Of a stretch of 64,000 nucleotides of DNA, positions 37,801 to 51,010 are shown in pieces. The first letter of the stretch is position 1, and the number at the start of each line of letters is the position of its first letter. The notes under the pieces were generated by a model. That model was not told where the DNA came from. It did not search any database and saw only the letters and a program-made list of their open reading frames with translations. This DNA is from Coprinus comatus (lineage: Eukaryota > Basidiomycota > Agaricomycetes > Agaricales > Agaricaceae): positions 2,480,001 through 2,544,000 of the forward strand of contig JAWPGT010000001.1 in assembly GCA_034638255.1 (NCBI GenBank), given 5' to 3'. The position numbers were made by a program, and so were the translations under genes.

Positions 37801-40113
37801 AGGCGCTATTCAAATGGGTCTTGGTCTAGGCAGTACTAGATTGAACACGTGACTTTTAAATATGGAATCACACTGTTTTTAAAAAAAAAATGCACAGTAA
37901 ACTGACAGGTGCAAGCTATTTTCAATAGCACATGTTTTATGATGATCACGGCTGATGAGATCATTTTGTTTTTTGGAGACGTCCGAGACGTTATGTCTCT
38001 TGAGATTTCATTTCACTGCGCAATCAGTGACTTCTTGAAGTGCATCAGAGTGCATCTTCAATGCACCGCATGCGACATATTGAAAAATCCTGGTGATGAA
38101 TTCTTTTATGGAGTATGTTTTCCATAACAATGGGTGTAAATACAACCTTCTCCATAATATCTCTGTCTATTATGTACTTATCTTCTGATGAAAAGGTATA
38201 TTTTACGAAAAAACAACCATCAATTACCGGCGCACGTCCAGATGCTGGTAGTAAGACTAACCTTGAGCCTGTAACTGTAACCGTGACTACATAATATGAA
38301 TCGGTTATCATTGTGATTACTCACGGCGATATCAGTAACAACTCCAAGTCCGTAATGGACTCTACATAGAAGTAAGAAAAGAGCATGGTTTGACCATCCA
38401 ACGTTCATCGTTCGGCGCTCGGTATTGGTATTGGTATCACGACCACAAGGTCTGATACAACAAAAAGGGCCTTTGTAACTCGTAACACGACGACAAGTCG
38501 GACAATCGACCGGATAACATAAAATCACACTCCGAGAGCCTGGGCCTGAGATGGTTGGTAAAACTCCACACAGTAAACCCGAATCCGAGGTTAAACGTCC
38601 AAAATATGAAATTTATAAAAAAGAATTGAAGGGTTTTTGTTACTCAGTACTCATCCTTAGATGAAGTATCAAGGTATAATGGACCCTATGAATGAAACGG
38701 AGAGAACGAGCAGATCGCTCGGACTCGGTGAAGTGCTCTATATTCCGACAGAGTTATTTTTATTAGTGGAATTATTTCCGTATATTTCCATAGCTGTGGA
38801 CCAGAGGTCAGGGATTAATAACCCGTCTTACTCGTTTATGATGATGATCTACAAGACAGGCTGCTACATGCTGTGCTGTTTACTCTCAGGGCTCAACATT
38901 CTCTCGATCTCAGTCAACACGCGGACTTGACTCAAGTTGACTAAGTATAACGATGTAGCTGAGTGACCACGCTTAGAAATAATAATAAAAATGCACGTGC
39001 AATGAATGATTGTATCGGACCTACGGACCTGGTAAGAAAAAAAAAAATTCTAGAATTTCGAAACTTTGGAAAAAGAAATTATCATGCCCCGCTCTCTTAG
39101 CTCCGAAATCTCTCAATCTCAATTGCAATGGAGAGTCGCTTTGTTTCAATCCTTAGATGTAGCACCCGCCACATGCGACACATGGTCCTTCAATATGATG
39201 ATGATGATGGCCTATCGCTACGGTCGAGTTCAGGTCGAGCTGCAACCGGTCCAAAACTATGCCACAAGTTTTCGCTTTCGCATCTCCATGAGTCATGCAA
39301 TGGTGATCATGAAAAGTATTACTGGTTTGCCAAGTAGGGTGTAACCACGTATAGGTTTAAGCAGGGTTTAAATCACAAAAACAAATTGGTGTTAGGTTAG
39401 TGGCGGTATCATCTGGTATCATTCTTTGAACTTGATGCGATGATACGGTTACTTTGGGTGTTGCTTCCTTGAAGGCAAGGTCTGGCGAGGTCGACTATAC
39501 CAAGTCCGTAATTTCCGTACTTAGCCTTAACCCCGTCAGCTACTTTATTCCGATTTTTTTTTTAAGTAAGCGTACAATTGATTGCAGGTGATTGCCGTTG
39601 TTTGTGGCTTGGGGTCGAACTTGACGCTATAACAAGGTCACGATGCATCCATCAAGCACAACCTCTCCATATTTCACCCCATCAACCGGGAAATCGTTTC
39701 CGACTCCGGGTTAAAAATGAATTTTCTTTAATGCTGTTGTGGATTAGAACTCAGGGCTGTCAAGGTATGATTTCCTTCGTCCGAGTCGTGGTTGCCACAT
39801 TTTAGAAGTTTCTTTGTGTTGTTGGGTTCCATATTACAGGTTCCACAAAATCGTTTCTAACCCCATCTTTGAAACCTACATCAACACGACACTCAGGTGA
39901 TGAGATAGATGTATTATATAAAAATAATAGTAAAACGTGGAAGGAAATAATTAAGTAATGGGTTCTTTGCAAGACCATCCTTCTTGGTTCTCTTAGTAAC
40001 TTTGCGCAACCGGGAAAATCAATGATGTTTTAGAGCCAAGCATGTATTTCTAAAAATTGAGATAAAGCGGCTCTTCACTCCTCGGATGGAGTAAAAATCC
40101 ACTAGTAGAAACT

Positions 40114-40404
40114 TCAAGAATCAGGTTCAGGAGCATCAGCTTTTCTTGGAACACTAGGCTCTCTTGATGGGTAACAAGAACATGGAGTTGGAATAAGGAT
40201 CGAGTCGGTGTCTCAGCGGTGATTGAAACTCAATAAGATGTGCTTAGTTGAAAACGAAAGATGAAGATGGCCAAAAACTAATGACTTGATAGATGGAAGA
40301 AGTTCTCTTTCTATAAGTATGTAGTCTCTATAGAAGTCCCGAATCACCGAATCATCTGGAATGTTTCGCAATGAAGGTTTGGGGTTAGAAGATGGCATGA
40401 TCAT
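40114..40404 (-). CDS. Possible small protein, interrupted by an in-frame TGA
   Basis: An ATG at 40404 opens MIMPSSNPKPSLRNIPDDSV, then IRDFYRDYILIERELLPSIK and a hydrophobic His/Ser-rich stretch. A TGA at 40215-40213 ends it after 63 codons, but the same frame goes on for 28 protein-like codons (DTDSILIPTPCSCYPSREPS ... RKADAPEPDS) to a second TGA. It is unrecognised; it may be a real small gene, a remnant or chance. Confidence 0.3.
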
Positions 40405-41555
40405 ACATGTATAAAAAAAAACACCACAAGCTCGAATTCCAAGGTTGTCTGATGAAGACTAGGTGTTGGAGTTTGTAAGGACGTTTCCCCCCCTATTATC
40501 CTGAACTCAGGCCCGATACCCTCAGGTAGAAGGAATTTGATCGGCTTTGCTTGTAGTTATTGGTCAACTTATCAGATTGATCTAAGAAGTGAACTTATCT
40601 ATCGATTGGCTATGTGACATAACCCAGAAAATGACAACATTCTCTTAACTTCTTGCCATTTCTGCTGGTAAATACAACCGCATAATATACTAAAGACTGC
40701 GATCAATCCAGGTAAGTAGCATGATCAATCATAATAGAAGTTTCTGCGACTAACTACGAATATCTTTGCTCCATCTACATTCACAGCACTTGCTTTACTA
40801 TCAGTTACCCGGAGAAACGCGGCATGTGCCTTGTATCGGCGTTGTGAGTATGTGTTGAACGTAAGGTTGAATGAACTTTCAAAGACTAAAACGGAAGTTG
40901 GTCATCAATCAGATGATGTCATGCCGGGATCATGATGCATGATGGTATGGAGTAGTGTAGCACACCACAAGCACCCCTACTTACTATAGTATGCAGATAT
41001 ATGTATTTAATTGGTAGCTCGTCCATGACGTGTACTCGCCCCTCGAATTCGGAACATCGGTTAGCTGCGTGAAAGGTGGTATGTTCATGTTTTATATCCT
41101 TCAGCACAGCGAGTCGCAACCACCTATGCATGTATGTACTGTCAATCACTTCACGGCCCTGTTGCTACTCTCCTTCGCCGTGAAGTAACCAGCGTGGTGA
41201 TCCTACTTTTAGATCTGTTAACAATCTAGTTATTTAATATCCTCCTGACCGCTGAACTCTGAGCGTTGAACGGGAGGCTGTTCCGGTGCTATTGCACAGC
41301 GTCGGTCCAGTACTTTGCACTGGAGTGTTTCAGAGATAATTCAACCATATATATTCACAGATTATCACACAACAACTTCAAATTAACTGTCATCGTCTGC
41401 TGAGGTATGTATAACAGTACTGTTGTGACGTCTTGGGCATTGAAGCAACCATACCTGTAGCATTTTTGGATCAGGTTACGCGATTGAGGATTTCAGTTCT
41501 TGAACTCCACCATCTTGCAAGTTTCGTCACTTTCACGAATCTACAACCAGCGACG

Positions 41556-42341
41556 ATGGGTTCCTCCGAATCAAAAGCAACTAAGATCGATTATCCCCCA
41601 GACAACACTTGTTCCTATCGTCCTCCTACAAACTTACACTTTCCAAATATATTCAAATTATACTTGAAGAAATCATAGAAAGAATGCGCTATCCATATCG
41701 GCGAACATAACGCAGAACCTCTTTATGCAGCTTCCTTACCATCAGGCTGGTATGGTAGTCTTTTTATGTTCAATGGACCTACCACCGACTGTTCAAGACT
41801 TGCAAAAGTGAAAATTATGGGTAACAGACTAGATTCCGATAGTATGATTACTCTACCAGCTATTCCTGGAAACGAAGGTCCAGAATCCATACAAGTAGTT
41901 ATGCGGGTTTATGGGACTAAAGCCGGCACGGAAGCACATTCGTTTGCGATTTGGGTAGGAAAGGAAGGTAGTAAAGATTTACATCCGGAAGAATTTGAAT
42001 GGAGGAGAGCGTATAAAGATGAAGTAAGAAGTTTAGATGAATCGTTGAGAGGTTGGAAACTTGTTAGACGTGGAAGAGTTGATCCTGAAACTGGTGTTTT
42101 GTTGGTACCTAAAGGTGAACAAGTTGAAGAGATTGTGGCAATTTGGGCAGAAGCTTCTGTATCGAAGCATTTGAGTATGTGGAAAGCTGCAAAGTTTCAA
42201 TTTTTGGGTAGTGGTGATACTGGAGAGTTGGGTGATGTTTGGAAGATTGTTGCTGTTGTTACGTTTATGAGGTTGTGGCAGAGATGTATGGGAACTACTA
42301 GTACTGCGAGTACTACTGCTACTCTTCCGGTTATTTCATAG
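41556..42341 (+). CDS. Conserved fungal protein of unknown function, interrupted by an in-frame TAG
   Basis: Starts MGSSESKATKIDYPPDNTCS and reads through PPTNLHFPNIFKLYLKKS, where a TAG at 41676-41678 stops it. The same frame continues without a break as KECAIHIGEHNAEPLYAASL, PSGWYGSLFMFNGPTTD, EFEWRRAYKDEV, GWKLVRRGRVDPETG and IVAIWAEASVSKHLSMWKAA to a TAA at 42341. The protein-like pattern on both sides (IGEHN, LPSGWYGS, FEWRR) matches a family I associate with basidiomycete hypothetical proteins, so the stop lies inside one gene. There is no credible intron around it. It would be 261 residues with the stop codon read. Confidence 0.65.
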
Positions 42342-43144
42342 AAACTTTGATGGTGGAGAGCATGTGTTGGATAGAAGGTTCTTTGGGTACGTCCCTCGTA
42401 ATATTTGGTATACTATGTACGCACACCATTTATAAAGAAAAATAAAAGATCCCAAATACCGTGAATAACATGGGTGGTGCCCTGATACAAAAATAAACTG
42501 GTAAACGTTGGACCACAAGTAACCCATTAACTAATCAGAATCGAGAATAAGAAGAGTAGCTCCGATACCGGCCTGTTTTGAGATATTTTTACCCACAACG
42601 ACCATGGTTTTATAGATGGTTAGAGCTTATTACTTACAAAAGTGATAACGTTTGGAGAGAGGTAGCTTGTCCAAAGTCTCAGAACAGTCACGGAAATATT
42701 ATTAGAGAAATAACCCTGATAACATACTCGCAGAGTTTATTTGATCTTCTGGGTTACTGAGCATTACTTGAAGTTCCGATAGATCGGTGAGACGTTGTCG
42801 GCTTTGTGTCTACGACAGTACGGCTCGTAGCCATTAATTTACATCAATTGTTCCAGTGTCAGAAGAAGATTATACGATCCCTCAGTGTAATCTCCAGACT
42901 AGAATGCAGCCGTTACAGGTTAACGGAAATGTCGATTGTCTAAACCGAAAAGGAGTTTATGGAACATGGGACAGCTTAGTCATCACATCCTGGGAGTGTT
43001 TGGAGTTTGTTAGGCAACCTCTGCCATCAGCCTGGTCGTCGACAACGCCATTCCCCCTTTCCACCTCCAAGGGCTCAGCTGCCCACGAGCCTTGACTCTG
43101 ACTGCCACGTCATTCTTTAATACACACAAACATTGCCTGCAGCC
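42342..43144. other. Intergenic region, nothing recognised
   Basis: About 800 bp with only short unrelated frames; it presumably holds the CHS7 promoter. Confidence 0.6.
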
Positions 43145-44577
43145 ATGGGCATTGAATTTGGCTCCTTCAACGGCATTTGCCAAACAGCCGCACTCGTTAT
43201 ATGTCCGCTTGTAGGGACAGATCAAGGCGTTGAGCCTACCTGTTACAGCAGAAATGTCGATATTGGAGGCACGCTTCTCTTTCAGCCTTGTGAGTAGATC
43301 GTCTTTTTTCGCAATTCACCACAAAGCTGCACGACCTGGCGTCTATATGCGATATGGATACCCTTCGTTTTTGTTCGTGTCATCGCATATCAAGGCAGAA
43401 GTGCTGCCTTACTTCAATATTCCCATCGTGTTCTTCAATCATAAACGCCAGAGCTAACTTTTCTTCTTCAGCAACATGTTTCGTGCATATAGTTGCTATT
43501 ATCATGACCGCTATTATGATTCTTCATATCCGGAGCAAATACACTGCCGTCGGTGAGTTAGGCATTATTGATTCAGCTTCGACGTTGACTTCTGACTTTG
43601 CATAATAGGTCGAAAAGAAATTGTTATGTTTTTCTGGATGTATGCTTTGATTGAGCTCCTGGCGATGTTCCTAGACTCTGGTATCATCCCTACCTCCAAC
43701 GCAAGTTATCCTGTACGTTCATTCAAGCTCTAGGTCTAGGGCCATTATTGACGAATTTCAAAGTGGTTTGCCGCAGTTTACACGGGTTTCGTAGCTGCAA
43801 CATATTGTTGTCTTCTCATAAACGGTTTTGTCGGCTTCCAATTTGCCGAGGACGGTACCCCTCTATCGCTTTGGGTAATTATCTCCTTTGTTGATACAGG
43901 CGTTCGTTACTCACGAGGATTCAGTTTTTACGTATATCATGTCTTGTCGTTTTTGGGGTCTCTTTCTTCATTGCTATTGCCACATTCAAACAGCTCGCCA
44001 GCTTCAAATACGACAAACCCATTGGACTCTGGATAATCTATATCCTCTGGCCACTAATCTGCACCGTCATCTATATCGTATCGCAGTTGATTCTTGTTTT
44101 CCGAACTCTTGACGACCGATGGCCCATTGGCGATATTGTTTTTGGTGCTGCCTTCTTCACGATGGCTCAAGTCCTCCTCTTCGCCTTTAGCGTAACAATT
44201 TGTGATGCTATCAAACACTACATCGATGGCTTGTTCTTCTTCACTCTCTGCATGCTCTTGAGTGTTATGATGGTTTATAAATATTGGGATAGTATAACGG
44301 TTCGTATCCTATGCACTCTCACGTTCAAGTATTATGCTGATATTTAACTCAGCGCGAGGATTTGGAGTTCTCCGTCGGCTCCAAGGCTGCTGTTTGGGAA
44401 GTGAAAGATCCACTACTTGCAGGCCCCGTTGGACCAGAATATGAAGAAGATACTGCAAGCAATTATCACGGCGGAACACCCGCAAGTCTCATTGGTGGAG
44501 TTAGTGGACAGCAGTTATACCAGAAAGGAGCATTTGCTCAGAGAGCATACCCACCATCTGCTGGAGGTGGGTATTAA
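43145..44577 (+). CDS. CHS7: Chitin synthase export chaperone, Chs7 family
   Basis: A multi-pass ER membrane protein that lets chitin synthase III leave the ER. Six exons join in frame: 43145-43289, 43472-43552, 43609-43712, 43764-43874, 43925-44299 and 44353-44577. Family blocks are [98 protein letters not shown] and [11 protein letters not shown], with seven hydrophobic segments between them. The tail after REDLEFSVG is Gly/Pro-rich and ends PPSAGGGY. No frame break is needed. Confidence 0.95.
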
Positions 44578-45433
44578 TGACAGGAAAAGATGACAGTTTA
44601 CTTGGACGATCTCTAGCACTGGATGAACCTTATAATTGATAGTATTTTTTTCTTTTGTGTCTCCCTTCTCGCTTTTTTCATTTATACCTACCGCACTAGT
44701 GTTTCTTCTTGCATGTCTTGGTCTCTTGGGGAAATTTTATTCCTACGTTATTTTTTTTTTGGATATTGGGGGTGGATTGTTTGGGGTTCAAACGTTCACT
44801 TTTAATCTCTTTGCGAGTGGCACATGCGTTTAGGGTTTCGCTGGTTGAGGTTTTCTCGATGGTTATTGGGACTCTTTTTCCTTTTGTTTCCTCCGTTGAA
44901 TCGACTGCTCTTCCTTTTTTTTTTTTTTTGCCTCTTCAGAAGTCATTGGCCACGATATTAAATAGATACAAAGTAATGAGTTGTGGGGGCGTGTGGCTGT
45001 GATCTGATAGATCTAAGATCGATATGCTGCAAAAATAAATCCCCAGGCATCTGTCATTCAATCACATTGATATTGCAGGATATTGCTCGGCATTGCAATT
45101 GCTCTTATATGAAAGAGATTATGAGCTCGTCACGGAGGAGTCAGGGAGATGGACTACGAGTTTGCACGGTAGATAAACATTCCATACAAAATTCTATTTT
45201 TGTACCTTTAAAAATACACATCAGTGTACATGTTAAAAAGAAAGTCTGGTCAGACGTTGGGGCCATATTAGGGATGCCATAAGTTGGGGAAAAAGCTCAG
45301 AAAATGGACGCCTATAGGTGCCTACCAAGTTCCAATATAATACTAACTCAACCTCAACGACCGCAGACCGGTCTCTTCTTGAAGCCGGTGTCGTGGGGTT
45401 AGGGGCAATCATTTCTTGAATCTTACTCTCATC
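44578..45433. other. Intergenic region, CHS7 3' flank and SDR promoter
   Basis: The first 350 bp are T-rich and probably contain the CHS7 3' UTR. Nothing else is recognised. Confidence 0.6.
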
Positions 45434-46528
45434 ATGCAGAAACATATACTATCGCTTCTACCTCTGACTCTGATTCTGTATCGTCTGTACACCCAACAAT
45501 GCAACTCTCGTAGAAAGAAACAAATACCACAAACGAAAGAACGTGTTGTTGTTCTTGGAGCATCAAGCGGAATTGGTAGAGAAATAGCGAAGCAATATGC
45601 AACTAGAGGTGCTAGAGTTTGTATTGTTGCTAGGAGGAAGACTATGGTAGACGAAGTAGTTGAAGAATGTCGTAACTTGTGTTCAACGACAAGCTCGGGC
45701 GAAATTCTTGGATGTGAAGCGGATTTCAGTTCAGTCGAGGACATGATTCATCTGCGAAACCTTATTGCAGAAGGTATGAGACCGGTGTATCATTATTTGC
45801 TATTCGAGCTCTATCCTGACATATCTTTGTATAGAATGGGAAGGCCTGGATACTTTGATAGTAGCTGCAGGAGTTTCAGCACTTAAACCTTTACTCTCCG
45901 TTGCTGGTCTTGAATCTACTCGCACCAAAGGTCAACCAGAAGAATTTAATCCTCCTCAAGCTGATCAAGAAGCTATTCAAAGAGTTGTCGATATATCTTT
46001 GGCTGCCACCCGAGGAAATTACACTGGACCACTAGTAGCCGCCGTCACTTTCGTACGACTCGTCTCATTTCACATGTATATGTATTTTCAGCAATTGACC
46101 TCAAAGAATTGTAGATTCCTATGCTCTCGGCAACTTCTAAATCACCAACAATTCAACTTATAAATTCTCTCGCTTCATTGATTCCAGCGCCCACACGATC
46201 TATTTACGCTTCAACAAAATCTGCATCTCTCCTTCTATATCAAGCACTCGCAATTGAACATTCATCCATTACATTCTCATTGGTCATTCCATCAACAGTT
46301 GAAGGCGATTTTCGTGCATCTGCTGTAGATGGCGGTAGTGTTCGAGAGCAAGATCCGAACAAACATGGATTGAAAAAGATTGATGTTGCAAAGAGGTGTG
46401 TGTTGGCTGTGGATAGGGGAGAGAAGAGAGTTTGGTTACCAGGTTTGATGAGATGGGCACATTTGCTTTATTGGTTGATCCCAAGTTTCATAGAGTCAAA
46501 GGCAAGGGTTAAGTATGGTTTCAACTAA
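45434..46528 (+). CDS. Membrane-anchored short-chain dehydrogenase/reductase
   Basis: Three exons (45434-45773, 45835-46052, 46115-46528) join in frame. An N-terminal hydrophobic anchor (ILSLLPLTLILYRLY) is followed by a Rossmann fold with the cofactor motif VVVLGASSGIGRE, then LDTLIVAAGVSALKP (the NAG region, here AAG), the catalytic Ser in LINSLASLIPAP and YASTK as the YxxxK motif. The ARRK turn after the second strand suggests NADP(H). The layout resembles the DHRS7 / 11-beta-hydroxysteroid dehydrogenase type; the substrate is unknown. Confidence 0.88.
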
Positions 46529-47040
46529 TAGAAGTCCATATATTTGTTCCTATGTGTAAACTTGTTGGTCGCTTTTTATTTTATTTCATTTGATCATCTG
46601 ACGATGATATGCGTTCTGATTAGACTGAAAATATTGATGGGTAAACGACGATGAAGGGTGATAACAACTAGTGAAAACATTCCACGAACATAATTTGACC
46701 AAGATCTTTAAAATACTCATCACACCCGTTCATAGGCTAGCAAACCCGAACTCTTCGACTCGTCTCGGGTATCACCCATCTACTCTAAAACCAATTGAAC
46801 CAGACGACATAATATGTCGACACATATTTACGGTGGTGAGACCCCAACGAGCAATTTACATATCGGAGTACATTAGTATCTACATATTGCAGGTGTTGTC
46901 TACCTAAATTACATCACAGACATCGATTATTCATACGATGGAGGTGGTTCGCTATCCAAGTTCCTCGTCTCCCTTCCATTGGCCACCTGAGATGATTGTG
47001 CATGAAAAGCGGCAACTAATGCTTGTACAGCAATAACAAG
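46529..47040. other. Intergenic region, nothing recognised
   Basis: About 500 bp between convergent genes; no supported feature. Confidence 0.6.
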
Positions 47041-50000
47041 CTAATCATTGTTTCTTCTTTCACCACTGCTATCAGCGGGCTCAGTATGACTGGATGGTGC
47101 TTCGGGTCTAGACTCTGGCTGCAAAATTTGCGAAGGACTACTTGATCCCGATGGTGATGATAGTGTGATGATGATGATGACAAGCGTTGTGGTGATGGTG
47201 ATGGTGGAGGCAGCGTCTGTGAAGAATTTCCATTCGGTCTCAGTGATGAGGCCCCTGGTGGGAGTGTAGGAAGTGGCTTCTTTTCCATGTGAGCCAGGTT
47301 AACCACTGGATTGAAACCAAGACTTGACCTATTAAGCGGAAATGGAGAGATGATGGACTGGGGGTTGTTGAAAAAATTCAGCAAGTTTGGTCCTCTTTGA
47401 CCACTGTCTTCTACTCGCGCGGCCTCATCATGGTGATCGTCATGGATTTTAACATCCGAGTTGAATAGCGGAAATGGAAAAATCGTAGGATGAGATGTAA
47501 AATTCAAAAACGTTGAACTTTGAGCAGGACCTTCTTGTGTGACTTCAGGATTAAGGTTCTTTTGGTTTAATAGAGACCGCCGAAATTTGCGGCACCAGTA
47601 TAGAAGAGCTCCAATGATGAGAAGCAAAGTTACGAGACTCCCAAATAGTATTCCTACTATTTGCTTGACGGTTAACTTATTCGAATGACTTGGGAAATCG
47701 TGTTGGCTGTTACCGGGTGGAAGATCTGTGGAGATCGCGATACGATTTGGTAACCTAAAATGATGATTGAAGCAGTCGTATCTACTATGAATGAAAAACG
47801 GCGCACTTTAATGCTAACATGGCATACAATCCACCTTGTAAGGGGCTATGATAAGGAAATTGTGTCAGAATGGACATTCGAGAATGTAACAATGTGTATA
47901 AAATACCTTGCTGCGCCCCCAAGAACTTCTCCAGTAGAGGGATCATACTGAAAGATAGCCGGAGACGGTACTGTACTCGCTCCTCTCATTAACCTAGCAT
48001 GCAAATTATTGATCATCGCGTCGCTGACTGTACTATTGGTCAGAACAGCAGCGGTAAACATAGTCCAAGCTAAATGATCAATCGTATGATCATCAGTATT
48101 ATTATATACTGTATTGTTCAAACAGGGTTACTGGACCTGGTTTTCCAAATCCCGGAGAATCGGAATCAATATCAATTTCAAGATTAAAAGGTGGAGCTAC
48201 TAGAGTCGTATATCAGAAAGTTGGGTTCTCATAGAACATTTAGAAGAGCATACCAGTTGGCAGTTGGGAAGCATAGAACTGAGTTTGGTTCTGAAAGACC
48301 TAAATTCTCAGTTAGTACTGGTGTGTGATGTGGTTGAGATAGAAGGCGTGCACTTACTTCGTTAGGGATGAGATTTGTTTGCATCAACCGTGCTGGGTAA
48401 AGGTTATAAATGAGTCCAGAAGTCTCAGTTCTGGAGTATTTCGAGACAATGTGTCCAGCAGGCATCAGTCTATCCCACAATGTCCCCTGATTGGTGCTGT
48501 TAACAAGGAGATAAAGGTCAGAGGTCCCCTGAGAATCAATGTCAGAAAATTTAAGATCACTCAAATGGATCATTGAATCCATTTGAATCCTTGCATATGT
48601 TGCCAGTATACCCTTTATTACAATGTTGGGCATCTGCGTGGCATTGAGACCATCAGCGGAGAGCGAAGTTGCTTAGAAGAAGTTAGTACTAGTATAAGTA
48701 CTCTGATCCATGATCAGAAATTGAATGTTATGACTCACGCATCCCATAATCTCCTTGTAACAGGATATTTGGTTCAAGGTAAATAGCCCATCTCGTTAGT
48801 AGCCGGATCTACCAATATTATCAGCGAGTCGCGACATGGTGCCTACCAGGCCCACAACAGATACATACATAACCTTCAATTAATGAAGTGTCACCAGATT
48901 TCAAGGCGTGCAATAGAACCATAATTAACATGCTGCTGGTACCTAGAAGGTTGTTGTCATAAACGACACTACGGTAGCAGTTTTTGAAGAAAACATACTC
49001 TCGTATCCTAATACTTCAGTGTCCGTTGAATTTCCCAGTGCAGTTGGGTATCTTTGACCTGTTTAGAAATGCCAAGTCTCAGCCAAGGAGAAAGAAATAC
49101 TACTTTCACGGGCCATGTACCTAAGTCTGGCGCAGCATAGCGATTACCACCATGTGTTGCATTTTGGACCTCGAGAAGTGGTTTGAGCAACGGCGCGGCC
49201 ATATCAGGGTTGAGGTATAACAGGGCTGGCAGCGCACCATACATGGTCTCAACTGGGTTAACGCGCAAGGGACTGAATGTATAAAGAGTAAGTATTATAA
49301 GCAATTGGCTAGCAAAACCTTTTGACCTCGTGGATCCGATATCTTTCATGAATATCAGGACATCTGAAGTATTGTAGGACCCGTCATCATTTCGGCCCAC
49401 TGTAATATCAAGTGAAGCAAGTGTCTGACGGAGGGAAAGCGATACTAAGTCTGCATAATTAGCGCCGGAAGCCTGCATTGCATCGTCCGTGATCTTTTCG
49501 TCGAGGGAGTCAGAGTGATTTCGCGAATCAATGAAGTTGTCAAGAAATGCTTCTATCTAAATCACAATAAGCTATTAATCAAATAGCATTCACAGTTGCA
49601 AGTGCATATACACTCACCGCATCCACCATGGAGCCAAATTTAGTCCAAAAGTATGCTCGTCGACGAGCATTTAAACCGTTTCTTTGATATATAATTATGG
49701 GGTCCCGTGTTATCCCAAATGCCCAATGAGTAGAGAATACTTGTGAGCCTGTTACTTGGCCGAGGTCATAGGCGAAAGCTATCGTTGGGTTGTTTCTAGT
49801 GTCATTATATCAAAATCATAGAAATGAATTAATAAAACTTAGCAAAAACCTACTCCTCGACGTCCCTGGTTCTTGTCTCTGAGTTAGAACTATTCAATCT
49901 CCCTTGACCAGCAAACTGTTCCCGTAATAATATATTCTCTCCCGTTTGAAATGTAACATTAGGTTGCTGGATAATAGACTAATCCTCAGACCGGATACTA

Positions 50001-50772
50001 ATATCGTCCCACAATAGTACAATGTCGTTGCTTACCGTAGCCTCAGGGAATGCGAGGTGACAAACAAGATCATCAGCTAATCCACTATCAAGTCCTTCCC
50101 GGACAGCGATGTTAACCCTTCTCATACTGTGAGTGACGACTTTGGAAGTCCGTGTTGTATTCCATTGAACTTCACTGCTATCACCGACTTCATGATTGGT
50201 TATGATACCTGAAATTTGATTTTGAGTGGCTACTAAGCCGTTTTAGTTTTGAGTAGCAGTACGTGGACATACCCGCTTCCACATCAGTATAAAGCTGTAC
50301 TTCATGCGAGCGTCCGTCCACCTGAACGACGTCTGCATATACGTGACTGAAAGGAAAGGATTGCCAGACATAGTCATTCGGCTGTTCAAAGATATTCAGT
50401 AGGTCAATTGGATCCCTTTTAGAATCCTTAGCAGTACGAACCTCGACCGGACTCAAGAAAGTTACATTCATCACCACCCCACTGATCTCAAACTGTAGTA
50501 TGGTTTTGGTTGGAGTTATCCAACTACGAGAAACTTCCACTCGTGGACCCGCCACACTAGAATTTCCAAGCCAAACCCATGATCTCCCGTCAACGCGTAT
50601 GATTCCAGACCAGGCTGCTTTCTGTGGGGAGGAATTAACTTAATAATTTAAATAATAGAACACTAATATTCTTACACGTTGGTTCCATAAAATTGGACTA
50701 GTATCATTCCCGGGCGTTGTACGATTATTTGGCAACCAGAAGTTTAGGTAGGGACAGGAGGTGCTTCTAAAA
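47041..50772 (-). CDS. GtaA-type glutaminase-like membrane protein, 5' end lost or rearranged
   Basis: Related to Aspergillus GtaA (DUF5127/DUF4965/DUF1793 architecture), expected on the cell surface. Recognisable blocks in order: CPYLNFWLPNNRTTPGNDTS, AAWSGIIRVDGRSWVWLGNS (exon opening at 50621), NVTFLSPVEV, SFPFSHVYADVV, LYTDVEAG, DVLIFMKDIG, RVNPVETMYGALPALLYLNP, RYAAPDLG, LIYNLYPARL, QFYASQLPTG, LAWTMFTAAVL. A membrane segment follows (VGILFGSLVTLLLIIGALLY, basic stop) and a Pro/Ser-rich tail. The most natural stop is at 47041, but it needs a small frame change near the CAT repeat at about 47155-47190. No signal peptide or start codon is found upstream: the first exon runs into a decayed duplicate of the same gene. 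It is therefore possibly a pseudogene. Exon borders are only partly fixed. Confidence 0.7.
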
Positions 50773-51010
50773 CTCCTAGCCAAACCCAAGATTTCCAATC
50801 AGTATGTATGATACCATACTTGTATTACTTGCCATAACTTATAAGTAGTATTCGGGGTGAGAAAAGTTTATCTATAAGTAATCAAATCCTAAACAAAGGA
50901 TAAAATATTTCCTCGCGCGTTAACTTCATAAAATGGGAGTAGCACTTCCTTCTGTTGAGTGATTATTCGGTAACTAGAATTTTAAGTAGTATGAGCGAGT
51001 AACTTGCCGC
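50773..51010 (-). pseudogene. Decayed fragment of another GtaA-like copy
   Basis: Reading the minus strand from 51010 gives a degenerate copy of the first-exon end (YLKF, stop, LPNNHSTEG, matching YLNFWLPNNRTTPG), a region where the intron would be, and then KYGIIHTDWKSWVWLGVL, matching the next exon SGIIRVDGRSWVWLGN. At about 50772 this fragment joins directly to the first exon of the neighbouring gene. It carries stops and cannot be coding. Confidence 0.65.

Larger units (their letters stand above)
33661..41555. other. Gene-poor region of about 7.9 kb
   Basis: No intact gene or recognisable transposon protein is seen. Content is AT-rich with short frames only. Notable items are a pentanucleotide ATTTT repeat (34784-34812) and a small minus-strand reading frame (40114-40404), both listed separately. 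Confidence 0.55.
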
